NCBI GenBank assembly: GCA_036494575.1
Contig: DASXOE010000120.1
Coordinates: 1 to 64,000, forward strand
DNA length: 64,000 nt
DNA from: DASZFV01 sp036494575
GTDB lineage: Bacteria > Myxococcota_A > Polyangia > Fen-1088
Reading direction: 5' to 3'
Shown: in pieces, positions 30,969-39,887 of the stretch
Layout: each line of letters begins with the position of its first letter
Position numbering within the stretch: the first letter of the stretch is position 1
Notes under the pieces: generated by a model
Seen by the model: only the letters and a program-made list of their open reading frames with translations
Told to the model about the DNA's origin: nothing
Databases searched by the model: none
Translations under genes and position numbers: made by a program

Positions 30969-33701
30969 TTGCGCCTTCCCCGTCTCCGGTTGCTTCTCGC
31001 CGTCGCCGCCGGCGTCTTGGCCTTCTCGCCGGCGGGCCGTGCGCGCGCGCAGCTCGACCAGCCGCTTCCGCCGCCGCCCGGCCCCGCGCCCGCCGCGCCG
31101 AAGCTGACGAAGCCGCCCGCGATCGCGAAGAACGTCGAGCCCGTGTATCCGCCCGAGGCCTTCGAGGCGGGGCTCACGGGCGACGTCACGCTCGCGCTCG
31201 ATCTCGACGCGGCCGGGCGCGTCACCGCCGCGACCGTCACCAAGGGCGCCGGGCACGGGTTCGACGAAGCGGCCGCCGAGGCTGCCAAGCAGATGGAGTT
31301 CTCGCCGGCCGAGGTCGACGGCAAGCCGTCTCCCATTCGCATCGAGTTCACCGTGCACTTCAAGCCGAAGGTGGTGGCGCCGCCGGTGGAGACGCCGCCG
31401 CCCCCACCGCCACCCGAGCCGCCCCCCCCTCCGCCGCCGCCACCTGCTTCCGTCGTCGTGCGGGGCCTCATGCGCGAGAAGGGCACGCGCGAGCCCATCG
31501 CCGACGCCGACGTGTCCGTCGCCGTGGTTGGGGCCGACGAATCCGCCGTCGGAGCGGGCGGCGCGAAGGCCGGTGCGGCCGCCGCCACCGAGATCGTGGG
31601 CGCGACGGACGCCGACGGCCGCTTCGAGGTCCGGGCGCGCGCGCCGCGCGGGCTGCGCGTGATCCTCTCGGACACGGCGCACGAGCCGTGCGTGCGCGAC
31701 TTCACGGCGGCCGAGGTGACCGGCGCCGTGCCCGCCGCGTGGACCTGCTCGACGCGCGTGCGCGCCGGCGCCGTCTACGAGACGCGCGTGCGCGCCGACG
31801 CCGCCCACCCCGAGGAGACGAAGCTCACGCTCTCGAAGGTCGAGCTCACGACCGTGCCAGGCACGCTCGGCGATCCGCTGCGTGTCGTGCAGAGCCTCCC
31901 GGGCGTCGCGCGCGCGCCCTTCGGCCTCGGTCTCCTCGTCGTGCGCGGCGCGAACCCCGCCGACACGGGCGCCTTCATCGACACGCTCAACGTGCCGCAG
32001 CTCTATCACTTCCTGGTGGGGCCGTCGGTCATCTCGCCCAACCTCGTCGAGAAGCTCGACTTCTTCCCGGGCGGCTTCGGCGCCCGCTACGGCCGCTTCT
32101 CGGGCGGCCTCGTCGACGTCACCCTGCGCACCGACGTCGGCCGCCAGGTCCACGGCTCCGTCGACGTCAACGCCCTCGACTCTTCGGTGTTCTTCGAGGG
32201 GCCCGTGGGCGCCGGCTGGCGCGTGAGCGCCGCCCTGCGCCGCAGCTACATCGACGTGCTCTTGCCGCTCTTCATCCCCAAGAAGGTCGGCTCGAGCTTC
32301 GTCACGGTCGTCCCGGTCTACTACGACTACCAGGCGCGCGCCGAGCACGACCTGCGCGACGGCGGCAAGCTCGTCATCGAGGCCTTCGGGTCCGACGATC
32401 GCCTCGACGTCGTCGCGCAGGATCCGTCGCGCCAGATCGACTTCGATCAGCACACGGGCTCGCACCGCCTCATGGCGATGTGGACGGCGAGCGCCGGCCA
32501 CTGGGTGTCTCACTTCCGCCCCGCGTATGGCTACGGCGTGCAGAGCTTCTCTCTCGGCACGAACACCGGCGAGATCCGCTACCAGCGGTTCTTCTTTCGC
32601 GAAGACCTCACGCGCGCCTTCGGCCCGCGCTTTTCCTTCGCGGCCGGCCTCGACGGCCTGCTGTCGTACGACCTCGCCGATTTCGACGTGCCCGCGCCGC
32701 GCGACGGCCGCAGCATCGGCGTCACGAACCCTGTCCAGACGCAGGTGACGCGCCGGCTCTTCGACACGGCGCCGGCCGTCTACGCCGAGGGTCAGTGGAG
32801 CGTGCTGCCGACGCTGCGCCTCGTTCCCGGGCTGCGCTTCGACTACTACTACGTGGTCGGCACCGACAAGCTCAACGTCGACCCGCGCCTGTCGGCGCGC
32901 TGGGCGGTCACGCCCCGCCTCGCGTTCAAGGGGACGGCAGGGCTCTATCACCAGCTGCCGACGCCGCAGTTCCTCGACAAGGAGTACGGCAACCCGAACC
33001 TCGCGCTCATCTGGGCCGATCAGTACGAGCTCGGCGTCGAGCGTCGCTTCACCGACGCCGTCAACCTGTCGCTCACGGGCTTCTATGTCCGGCGCCACGA
33101 CCTGCCCGTGCCCTCGGTCGAGCGTTTCTCGAGCACGGGCCGTGGCCGCGCCTACGGGCTCGAGGTGATGCTGCGCCACGAGGTCACGTCCCACTTCTAC
33201 GGGTGGATCGCGTACACGCTCTCGCGCTCCGAGACGGCTGGCAACCTGGCCGACGCCGTGCCCATGGGCCCGCCGAGCGGCACCGACCGCAGCGGCGCGG
33301 ACCTTTCGTGGCGCCCGAGCGAGTTCGATCAGACGCACAACCTCATCGTCGTCGCGAGCTACAACCGGTGGGGCTGGACGCTGGGCGGGCGCTACCGCTT
33401 CGTCACCGGCGTACCGGCGACGCCCGTCGCGGGCTCGTTCTACGACGCGGACTACAACGGCTATACGCGCGTCAACGGCGAGGCAGGCTCGACGCGCCTG
33501 CCCAACTTCAGCCAGCTCGACGTGCGGCTCGAGCACGTTTGGACCTTCGACGCCTGGACGTTCGGTGCGTACTTGGACGTGCAGAACGTCTTCAACGCCG
33601 AGAACCCCGAGGGCACGACCTACGATTACCGCTACCAGCAGTCGGCGCCCATCCGCGGGCTGACGATCTTGCCAATCATCGGCTTGAGGGGGCGATTTTG
33701 A
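30969..33701 (+). CDS. TonB-dependent receptor with N-terminal TonB-C-like domain (cassette 1)
   Basis: A 910-residue outer-membrane receptor. After the signal peptide (LLLAVAAGVLAFSPAGRARA) comes a TonB C-terminal-like domain at about 50-132 (VEPVYPPEAFEAGLTGDVTLALDLDAAGRV, FSPAEVDGKPSPIRIEFTV). It is followed by a poly-Pro segment (140-160), a carboxypeptidase-regulatory-like fold, a plug (LGDPLRVVQSLPGVARAPFGLGLLVVRG) and a 22-strand-type barrel ending LTILPIIGLRGRF. A TonB-like domain at the N-terminus of a receptor is unusual. TTG at 30969 is chosen because it fits the signal peptide and the paralog's length; ATG at 30876 would add 31 residues. The stop overlaps the next lipoprotein start as TTGA. 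Confidence 0.85.
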   Translation: MRLPRLRLLLAVAAGVLAFSPAGRARAQLDQPLPPPPGPAPAAPKLTKPPAIAKNVEPVYPPEAFEAGLTGDVTLALDLDAAGRVTAATVTKGAGHGFDEAAAEAAKQMEFSPAEVDGKPSPIRIEFTVHFKPKVVAPPVETPPPPPPPEPPPPPPPPPASVVVRGLMREKGTREPIADADVSVAVVGADESAVGAGGAKAGAAAATEIVGATDADGRFEVRARAPRGLRVILSDTAHEPCVRDFTAAEVTGAVPAAWTCSTRVRAGAVYETRVRADAAHPEETKLTLSKVELTTVPGTLGDPLRVVQSLPGVARAPFGLGLLVVRGANPADTGAFIDTLNVPQLYHFLVGPSVISPNLVEKLDFFPGGFGARYGRFSGGLVDVTLRTDVGRQVHGSVDVNALDSSVFFEGPVGAGWRVSAALRRSYIDVLLPLFIPKKVGSSFVTVVPVYYDYQARAEHDLRDGGKLVIEAFGSDDRLDVVAQDPSRQIDFDQHTGSHRLMAMWTASAGHWVSHFRPAYGYGVQSFSLGTNTGEIRYQRFFFREDLTRAFGPRFSFAAGLDGLLSYDLADFDVPAPRDGRSIGVTNPVQTQVTRRLFDTAPAVYAEGQWSVLPTLRLVPGLRFDYYYVVGTDKLNVDPRLSARWAVTPRLAFKGTAGLYHQLPTPQFLDKEYGNPNLALIWADQYELGVERRFTDAVNLSLTGFYVRRHDLPVPSVERFSSTGRGRAYGLEVMLRHEVTSHFYGWIAYTLSRSETAGNLADAVPMGPPSGTDRSGADLSWRPSEFDQTHNLIVVASYNRWGWTLGGRYRFVTGVPATPVAGSFYDADYNGYTRVNGEAGSTRLPNFSQLDVRLEHVWTFDAWTFGAYLDVQNVFNAENPEGTTYDYRYQQSAPIRGLTILPIIGLRGRF

Positions 33702-34867
33702 GCAGCGCGCGGGCGACGACCAAGATCCTGCTGGGAGCGCTCGCGCTCTCGTCGGTGACTTGCACCACCTTCCCCGACGTGAGCACGGTCCTCGATCTGC
33801 GCGTGCTCGCCGTGCAGACGGATCCCCCCGATGTCTTTCTCCAGGTCACGGGTCTGCCCAGCGATCCGGCGGCGCCGATCGACCCGCAGGCGCTCGGGAT
33901 CGACGCGGCGTCGATCCGCGCCATTCACGTCGCGCCGCTCATCGCCAATCCCGCCGGTGGCCTCGTGACGTGGGATCTGAGCGCGTGCCCGAACAATCCC
34001 TACGGGCGTACGCCACCGGGCGGCGTCATGGGCGGCGGCGCCACCGATCCTGGCGGCGGCGCCAACGACACCGTGGGCAGCACGCTCTGCGACGAATCGC
34101 CCATCGCGTGGAGCCTGGCCCAAAACGTCGCGCTGGACGAGCAGCCCCCGTTCACGTTCACGCCCGCGCCGGGAGACCTCCTGACGGCCTTCATGCACGA
34201 CATCTACTTGGATCAGCTCGGCCAGCCCCACGGTGGGTTCGACCTGGGCATGCCGCTCAATCTCCAGTTGACGGTCCATCAGCTCGGGGCCCCCGACGTC
34301 AAAGCCGTCAAGCGCGTCGTTTTTTGGGCGCAACACTGGCCGGACCAGACTTTGAACAGCATCCCCACGATCCCGAGCGTGAGCGTGTTCGGCGATCGCG
34401 ATCCCGGGAGCTTCACGCTGCTCGACGCCGCGGGGACGCTCGACGCGACGACGCCGACCCACGTCGCGCTCGGGTCGGGCAAGGGCTTGTGGCTCCTGCC
34501 CGAGTACCATGAATACGATCCTCAAGCCCCGGCCGGCACGATTCCGACTGACGAGCCCTATCATCCGACGGTCATCGACCGCGATCCGCCGTATCAGGCC
34601 GTCGAGGGCGTCCCGGCCGTGGAGCGCATTCGTTACGCCTTCTACGCCACGGCCGGGCACTTCGACCCGCCTCGCTCCGTCAACCAGCTCGTTCCGGGCA
34701 CCGTCGGCACGATTCACCTCGAGTCGCACTTCGTGCCGCCCGCCACCATCGACGGCGTCCCCGTCGACGCCGCGAGCGGACTGCACCTCGTGACCATCTG
34801 GATCGTCGTGCGCGACGACCGCGGCGGCGAGTCGTGGATCGAGGGCCACCTCGCCCTCGACCAGTAG
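33698..34867 (+). CDS. Lipoprotein partner of TonB-dependent receptor (cassette 1)
   Basis: A 389-residue lipoprotein from a TTG start overlapping the receptor stop (TTGA), so it is translated together with it. The leader ILLGALALSSVTCTT has a lipobox. Directly after it, the segment FPDVSTVLDLRVLAVQTDPPDVFLQV matches the cassette 2 lipoprotein segment LDDITTVKDLRVLAVRTDPAGFL. Other shared pieces are VKRVVFWAQHWP / LKRVVYWPLLPP and the ending VTIWIVVRDDRGGESWIEGHLALDQ / VTIWVVTRDERAGASWLSRTFVL. An SusD-like role as receptor lid or ligand binder is conceivable, but there is no SusD homology visible. Confidence 0.82.
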   Translation: MSSARATTKILLGALALSSVTCTTFPDVSTVLDLRVLAVQTDPPDVFLQVTGLPSDPAAPIDPQALGIDAASIRAIHVAPLIANPAGGLVTWDLSACPNNPYGRTPPGGVMGGGATDPGGGANDTVGSTLCDESPIAWSLAQNVALDEQPPFTFTPAPGDLLTAFMHDIYLDQLGQPHGGFDLGMPLNLQLTVHQLGAPDVKAVKRVVFWAQHWPDQTLNSIPTIPSVSVFGDRDPGSFTLLDAAGTLDATTPTHVALGSGKGLWLLPEYHEYDPQAPAGTIPTDEPYHPTVIDRDPPYQAVEGVPAVERIRYAFYATAGHFDPPRSVNQLVPGTVGTIHLESHFVPPATIDGVPVDAASGLHLVTIWIVVRDDRGGESWIEGHLALDQ

Positions 34868-34916
34868 CGATCCTGGCAAACTGGAAAAATCGCCGCCGCT
34901 GCGTCAAGATCGTCCC

Positions 34917-35573
34917 GTGTGGAGCTCCGCGAAGTCCAAGCTGCCGACGCCCGAGGAGGCGCTGCCGGGGCGTGCGACGCGGATGCCCGTCGCCAAGCGG
35001 CACTTCGTGAACGGCGCGCCGCTCGCGCCGCCGTTCCCCGCGGGGCTGCGCCTCGCGACCTTCGGCATGGGCTGCTTTTGGGGCGCGGAGAAGAAGTTCT
35101 GGCAGCAAGAGGGCGTCTTCTCGACGGCCGTCGGTTACGCTGGGGGCGCGACACCCAACCCCACGTACCGGGAGGTCTGTTCGGGGCTCACGGGCCACGC
35201 CGAGGTCGTGCAGGTCGTCTTCGACCCGCGCGTCGTGAGCTACGAGCAGCTCCTCAGGATCTTCTGGGAGAACCACGATCCGACGCAGGGGATGCGCCAG
35301 GGCAACGATCAGGGCACGCAGTACCGCTCGGCGATCTACACGCACGACGACGAGCAGCGCGCAGCGGCCCTCGCGTCACGAGACGCCTACGCGCGCGCTC
35401 TAGAGGCAGAGGGTCACGGCGCCGTCACCACCGAGATCGCGCCTGCGCCCGAGTTCTACTTCGCCGAGGATGACCACCAGCAGTATCTCGCGAAGAATCC
35501 CGACGGCTATTGCGGCCTGGGCGGCACGGGCGTGAGCTGTCCCGTGGGCGCCGCGCTCGGCCGCGACCCCTAG
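34917..35573 (+). CDS. msrA: Peptide methionine sulfoxide reductase MsrA
   Basis: MsrA, 218 residues, repairing methionine-S-sulfoxide in proteins. The catalytic motif GMGCFWGAEKKFW contains Cys53. The sequences VGYAGG, YREVCSGLTGHAEVVQVVFDP, FWENHDPTQGMRQGNDQGTQYRSAIY and YFAEDDHQQYLAKNPDGYCGLGGTGVSCPV complete the family pattern, with resolving cysteines near the C-terminus. A roughly 45-residue N-terminal extension without a signal peptide suggests a cytosolic enzyme. A GTG start is used. A Mpv17-like protein follows 10 bases downstream. Confidence 0.95.
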   Translation: MWSSAKSKLPTPEEALPGRATRMPVAKRHFVNGAPLAPPFPAGLRLATFGMGCFWGAEKKFWQQEGVFSTAVGYAGGATPNPTYREVCSGLTGHAEVVQVVFDPRVVSYEQLLRIFWENHDPTQGMRQGNDQGTQYRSAIYTHDDEQRAAALASRDAYARALEAEGHGAVTTEIAPAPEFYFAEDDHQQYLAKNPDGYCGLGGTGVSCPVGAALGRDP

Positions 35574-35583
35574 CTGGCGTCTC

Positions 35584-36297
35584 GTGGCCGGCGTCCTCGC
35601 AGCGGGCAAGGCGGCCATCCGCCGTTTTTACCGCCCGTTCATCTTGATCCAGCTCGTCGCCGTCGCGCTCGTCGTCGCCTATCACCTCAGCGCGCGCGTG
35701 CGCGAGGTGTGCGCGGCGCTGGCCGCGTGGAAGACGGCCGGTGGCCTGCCGCTCGCGGCGGCGACGGCGGCGTTCGCGGGCGGCGTCTTGCCCGAGCTCG
35801 CCAAGCTCGTCACGCAACGGCGGGGCGCACAGGGACGCCCCCCCATGCGCGGGCGCGGCGGCGAGATCGCTTTCAACGTCGCCTTCTTCGCCTTCAACGG
35901 CGTCGTCATCGACGGCCTCTACCGCTTCGAGGCGGTCATCATCGGGTCCGACGCGCGCGCCTCGACCATCGCCGCCAAGGTGGCCTTCGATCAGTTCGTC
36001 TTCACGCCGCCGTGGATCTGCGTCATCACGCTGCTCTACCTGTGGCGCGCGCGCGGGTTCTCGTGGGCCGTGGTGCGACCGGCCTTCGGGCAGGGCTTCG
36101 GCAGCTTCTACCGCGCTCGCGTTCTGCCGCTGCTGCTCCCCGATTGGTTCTTCTGGATCCCCGTCGTGACCGTCGTCTACGCGTTCCCCACGCCCTTGCA
36201 GTACCTGCTCTTCGTGCTGGCGCTGGCGGCGTGGAGCCTCATCCTCGTCGTCATCGCGGGCGGCGAGCCGCCGGGATCGGGTACTCTCGAAGCGTGA
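35584..36297 (+). CDS. Mpv17/PMP22-like integral membrane protein
   Basis: A 237-residue protein with four or five hydrophobic segments. The signatures of the eukaryotic Mpv17/PMP22 family are present: AAKVAFDQFVFTPPW (the K..xDQ..xxP motif) and LLPDWFFWIPVVTVVYAFPTPLQYLLFVLALAAWSLIL (the W..WP...F..xP..xR/Q......W...L segment). The family is mostly mitochondrial and peroxisomal, with some bacterial members. The role is debated (channel or membrane homeostasis). The GTG start lies 10 bases after msrA, and the stop overlaps the murB start as GTGA. Confidence 0.75.
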   Translation: MAGVLAAGKAAIRRFYRPFILIQLVAVALVVAYHLSARVREVCAALAAWKTAGGLPLAAATAAFAGGVLPELAKLVTQRRGAQGRPPMRGRGGEIAFNVAFFAFNGVVIDGLYRFEAVIIGSDARASTIAAKVAFDQFVFTPPWICVITLLYLWRARGFSWAVVRPAFGQGFGSFYRARVLPLLLPDWFFWIPVVTVVYAFPTPLQYLLFVLALAAWSLILVVIAGGEPPGSGTLEA

Positions 36298-37388
36298 GCC
36301 TGCTCGTTCGCGACGACGTCCCGCTCGCGCCGCTGACGACGTTCGAGCTCGGCGGCTGCGCGCGCCACCTCGTCGAGGCAGGCGACGACACCGCCGTGCT
36401 GGCGGCGCTGCGCTGGGCGGAGGCGCGCGGCCTGCCCGCGTTCGTGCTCGGCGGCGGCTCGAACGTCGTCGTCGCTGATCGCGGCTACGACGGGCTGGTC
36501 ATCCGCGTGACCTCGCGCGGGCGCGTCTACGCCCCCGCGGGAGACGAGCTGCGCCTGACGGCGGCGGCTGGCGAGCCGTGGGACGCGCTCGTCGCCGAGA
36601 CCGTGGCGCGTGGCCTAGCCGGACTCGAATGCCTGTCGGGCATTCCGGGCCTCGCGGGCGCCACGCCCATTCAGAACGTGGGCGCCTACGGCCAGGACGT
36701 GGCCGAGACGATCCGCGGCGTGCGCGCCGTCGATCGCCGCGACGGCGCGATCGTCGAGCTGCCGCCGGCGGCGTGCGCCTTCGGCTACCGGGACAGCGCC
36801 TTCCGGCGCGCGCCCGCGCGCTACGTCGTGCTCGGCGTGACCTTCGGCCTGCGTCCCGGCGGGCCGCCGACGCTGCGCTACCCCGAGCTCGCCCGGGCGC
36901 TCGGTCGCGGCGGGCCCGCCACGCTCGGCGCCACGCGCGACGCCGTGCTCGCGCTGCGCCGGCGGAAGTCCATGGTCATCGACGCCGACGACCCGAATCG
37001 CCGCAGCGTCGGCTCGTTCTTCACGAACCCCATCGTCGCCGTGGACGTCGCCGAGCGCCTCGCGGCGCGCGCAGCGTCCGACGGCGTCGTCGCGAAGGCG
37101 GCCGACGTGCCGCGCTGGCCCGCGGGTCCCGGCCTCGTGAAGCTCTCCGCAGGCTGGCTCATCGAGCAGGCCGGCGTCGCGAAGGGATTTCGCCGCGGCG
37201 CCGTTGGTGTGTCGACCGGGCACGCGCTCGCCCTCGTCCACCACGGCGGCGGCACGACGGATGCCCTGGTCGCGCTCGCGCGGCAGGTGCGCGACGCCGT
37301 CGCCGCGCGCTTCGGCGTGACACTGTTCCCGGAGCCGAGCTTCCTGGGCGAGACGTGGGACGCCGCGCCCGCGCCGCCGGCGGCCTGA
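36294..37388 (+). CDS. murB: UDP-N-acetylenolpyruvoylglucosamine reductase MurB
   Basis: MurB, 364 residues, reducing UDP-GlcNAc-enolpyruvate to UDP-MurNAc with FAD and NADPH in peptidoglycan synthesis. The FAD-binding segments are FVLGGGSNVVVAD and GLECLSGIPGLAGATPIQNVGAYGQD. The proton-donor Ser is in SVGSFFTNPIV, and the C-terminal Glu is in LFPEPSFLGE. The SFFTNP form and length fit the type I (E. coli-like) group. The GTG start overlaps the preceding stop. It is isolated from other mur genes here, which is uncommon but known for type I MurB. Confidence 0.95.
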   Translation: MSLLVRDDVPLAPLTTFELGGCARHLVEAGDDTAVLAALRWAEARGLPAFVLGGGSNVVVADRGYDGLVIRVTSRGRVYAPAGDELRLTAAAGEPWDALVAETVARGLAGLECLSGIPGLAGATPIQNVGAYGQDVAETIRGVRAVDRRDGAIVELPPAACAFGYRDSAFRRAPARYVVLGVTFGLRPGGPPTLRYPELARALGRGGPATLGATRDAVLALRRRKSMVIDADDPNRRSVGSFFTNPIVAVDVAERLAARAASDGVVAKAADVPRWPAGPGLVKLSAGWLIEQAGVAKGFRRGAVGVSTGHALALVHHGGGTTDALVALARQVRDAVAARFGVTLFPEPSFLGETWDAAPAPPAA

Positions 37389-37406
37389 GCCGCCGGGCCG
37401 CGCCCC

Positions 37407-38363
37407 CTACTCGTTGGCGGGCATGATGATGACGAACGCGTTGCTGGGGTTCGAGCCGGCGATGTGCGACGCCCACGTGCGCGTGTCGGCGGCGGGCGGG
37501 ACGACGTCCCACATCGTGACGACGGGCTCGAACGCCCCGGCGTCCGTGGGCCTCGGCACCATCAAGAAGATGCCGGTCGCGGCTGTCGCCGTACCCGCGC
37601 CCGAGAAAGTCGCGTTCGGGTAGATGACGTCGAAGTTGCCCATGGCGGACACCGTCGCGCCCGCGACGCCGGCCGGCATGGGGCCCTCGCTCAGCTTGCC
37701 GACGACGTGGCCGATGAGAAAGCCGCGCGTCTCGAGATCGCCGGGCGCGAGCGTGATTTTGAGGACCTGCCCCACGAATTGTCCCAGCGCCGCCTCGAGC
37801 TCGCGGCTCACGGCGAAGGCGCGGCGATCGACGATGGGCGCGGGCGCCGCGCGGACGGCGGCGAGGTCGGCGGCCGTGCCCATGCCCGTCCCCGTCTTCA
37901 CCCACAGGCGTGCCGTGCCCGTCCGCGTGTCCTCGAGCGTGCCCACGAGACCAATCGAGAGGTTCGTGATGTCCACGCCCGCGAGGGTCCACTTGCACCC
38001 CGTCGTGGCGTCGCAGTTGGCGGCGGACGTGTCGAGCGCCATCGAGCCCAGCGGCGTCGCGTCTGGGTTCAGGATCACCTCCGTCGGATTGACGATCGCG
38101 ATCTTGAGCATGCTGAAGTCTTCGTTTTTCATGAGCAGCGCCTGGTTGAGGGGGTGCGGCGCGGCCGTGCCGGAGATCGAGACGTGGACGGTGCCGTTCG
38201 AGCCGGCGGCGCCCGTCGGCGCGGCGCCCGCCGTGCCGCCCGTCCCCGTGCCGCCCGCGGCGCCCGTCGCGTCCTGAGGTTTGAGCTTTCCGCAGGCGCC
38301 GGCGAGGGCGAGGGCCGGAAGGAAGGTCGCCACCAGGATCGCGGTCGAGCGAGGTTCGCGCAT
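37407..38363 (-). CDS. Lipoprotein with Gly/Ala/Thr-rich linker
   Basis: A 318-residue lipoprotein. The leader ILVATFLPALALAGACGKL has the lipobox LAGAC. A 35-residue GGTGTGGTAG-type linker leads to an unrecognised beta-rich domain (VHVSISGTAAPHPLNQALLMKNEDFSMLKIAIVNPTEV, LKITLAPGDLETRGFLIGHVVGKL). The stop is 18 bases from the murB stop (convergent). It has no cysteine besides the lipobox and the pair in the NCDATTGC segment. Its linker resembles those of the lipoproteins at 50423 and 56895, a shared surface-lipoprotein style here. Confidence 0.8.
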   Translation of the reverse strand: MREPRSTAILVATFLPALALAGACGKLKPQDATGAAGGTGTGGTAGAAPTGAAGSNGTVHVSISGTAAPHPLNQALLMKNEDFSMLKIAIVNPTEVILNPDATPLGSMALDTSAANCDATTGCKWTLAGVDITNLSIGLVGTLEDTRTGTARLWVKTGTGMGTAADLAAVRAAPAPIVDRRAFAVSRELEAALGQFVGQVLKITLAPGDLETRGFLIGHVVGKLSEGPMPAGVAGATVSAMGNFDVIYPNATFSGAGTATAATGIFLMVPRPTDAGAFEPVVTMWDVVPPAADTRTWASHIAGSNPSNAFVIIMPANE

Positions 38364-38434
38364 GAGGGCAAGCTAAAGACCCACCGTCTCTGCGTCAAGG
38401 GCCCGTGCCGGCATCTCCGGGCCGCGGGAACGCG

Positions 38435-39829
38435 TCAAGGGCCGAGCGCGAGGCGCAGGGAGGCGGAAAGCACGTCGAGCGAGGCGTCATAGGAGCCGTT
38501 TCCGACGACGGTCGGCGCCGGGTCGGTGCAGCCCGGTGTGAGGCATGGCGTCACCACTTGCTGGATGGCGCTCGTCGTCACCGTGCGCGCGGGCAGGAAA
38601 TGGTGCGCGTACGCCACGTCGAGCGTGACCGAGGTGCGCGGGATGGCCAGCGACGCGCCCAAGGCGACGACGTCGCGCTGCCAGTTCGGGAAGTCGACGC
38701 TCGTGCTCGCCGACGGAACGGCGGACGTCTCGTGCAGGTAGCCCGCCCGCACGGTGAAGCGCCCGGGCACGAGCTCGTGCTCGCCGCCGAGGCGCACGCT
38801 GAACGCGTCGTCGAAGTTCTTTTGGAAGACGATGTCGGGCAGCGGCTTGCTCGTGCCCAGGTTGTCGCTCGCGATCACGATCCCGCGCGGCAGGAGCGCG
38901 ATCGACCGCAGCGCCGACCAGCGCTCGTAGACGACGTCCGCCTCGACGAGCCAGCGCGCGCGCGGCCGCACGAGCACGCCCGCGCGCACGACGTCGGGCA
39001 CGGGCAGCGTGAACCCCGTGGCGGTTCCGATCTGGTGCGCGCCGATCGCGCGCGCGGCCGCCGGCAGGTCGGTCGTGAGCGAGCCGGAGGCGTCGAAGGT
39101 GAAGCCTCGCCGGTAGCTGACGCCCACGGCGACGCGCTCCGTGGGTCGGCCCGTGACGCCCAGGATGGCCGTCGGGATGAACCCGCTCGTGACGTCGACG
39201 TGCGCGAGCGCGTCGGCCGCTGGATCCGTGCCCGGGCTGTCGCCGCTCCACACGGCCTGTGTGAAGCGCGCCGAGCCCTTGACGAGCTGGAACGTGAGGC
39301 CGGCGGCGAGCCATCGGTTGAAGGCGGCCGCCACGGCCCCCGACCAGTAGACGATCTGCGTATCGGTCGAGATCAGCGCGTAGCGCTGCGCGCCCAACGC
39401 GGGATACTGGAGCTTGCCGATGGCCGATGGTCCCGCGACGCCGGCCGCGAACGTCAGGCCCGCGAGGGGCCCGATTCGACCCAGGCCCAGGCTCACGACG
39501 GCGGCCGGTGCCAGGAACGGAGGCGCGCCGTTGGAGACGGCCGGATCTCCGCCGGCGGGGGTGAACGTCAGGCGTTGCCACGCGAAGTTCGCGTCGAGCG
39601 TGGCGCGCAGCCCGTCTTGTCGGCCGAAGCCCGCTGGGTTGTAGAGGAGCGCCAGTCCCCCGTCGGGATCGGCGGCGTAGGCGCCGCCCCGACCGAGCGC
39701 GAGGGTCCCGACGTCCGGGTGCTCGACGCCCGCGGCGCGCGCGTCGTGCGGGACGGACGGCGCCACGGCCGCTGCCCACGCCACGGCGAAGGCAAAGCCG
39801 AAAACGCTTCTAGAGAGGGGCCTACGCAC
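38435..39829 (-). CDS. FadL/OmpP1/TodX-type outer membrane transporter
   Basis: A 464-residue barrel protein for uptake of hydrophobic compounds such as long-chain fatty acids. After the signal peptide (AFAVAWAAAVAPSVPHDARA) comes the FadL hatch-type N-terminus GTLALGRGGAYAADPDGGLALLYNPAGFGRQDGLRATLDANFAW. Alternating strands follow, with VVYWSGAVAAAFNRWLAAGLTF and VAVGVSYRRGFTFDASG. It ends LSASLRLALGP. A CLTPGCTD loop near the end adds a possible disulfide. It lies 71 bases upstream of no co-directional partner except the lipoprotein at 37407, which may follow it in one transcript. Confidence 0.85.
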   Translation of the reverse strand: MRRPLSRSVFGFAFAVAWAAAVAPSVPHDARAAGVEHPDVGTLALGRGGAYAADPDGGLALLYNPAGFGRQDGLRATLDANFAWQRLTFTPAGGDPAVSNGAPPFLAPAAVVSLGLGRIGPLAGLTFAAGVAGPSAIGKLQYPALGAQRYALISTDTQIVYWSGAVAAAFNRWLAAGLTFQLVKGSARFTQAVWSGDSPGTDPAADALAHVDVTSGFIPTAILGVTGRPTERVAVGVSYRRGFTFDASGSLTTDLPAAARAIGAHQIGTATGFTLPVPDVVRAGVLVRPRARWLVEADVVYERWSALRSIALLPRGIVIASDNLGTSKPLPDIVFQKNFDDAFSVRLGGEHELVPGRFTVRAGYLHETSAVPSASTSVDFPNWQRDVVALGASLAIPRTSVTLDVAYAHHFLPARTVTTSAIQQVVTPCLTPGCTDPAPTVVGNGSYDASLDVLSASLRLALGP

Positions 39830-39887
39830 GTTGTTCGCGAGCCAACCTAATCACTCGGGGCGGCGCGCGCGGAGGTAACGACCGGGC

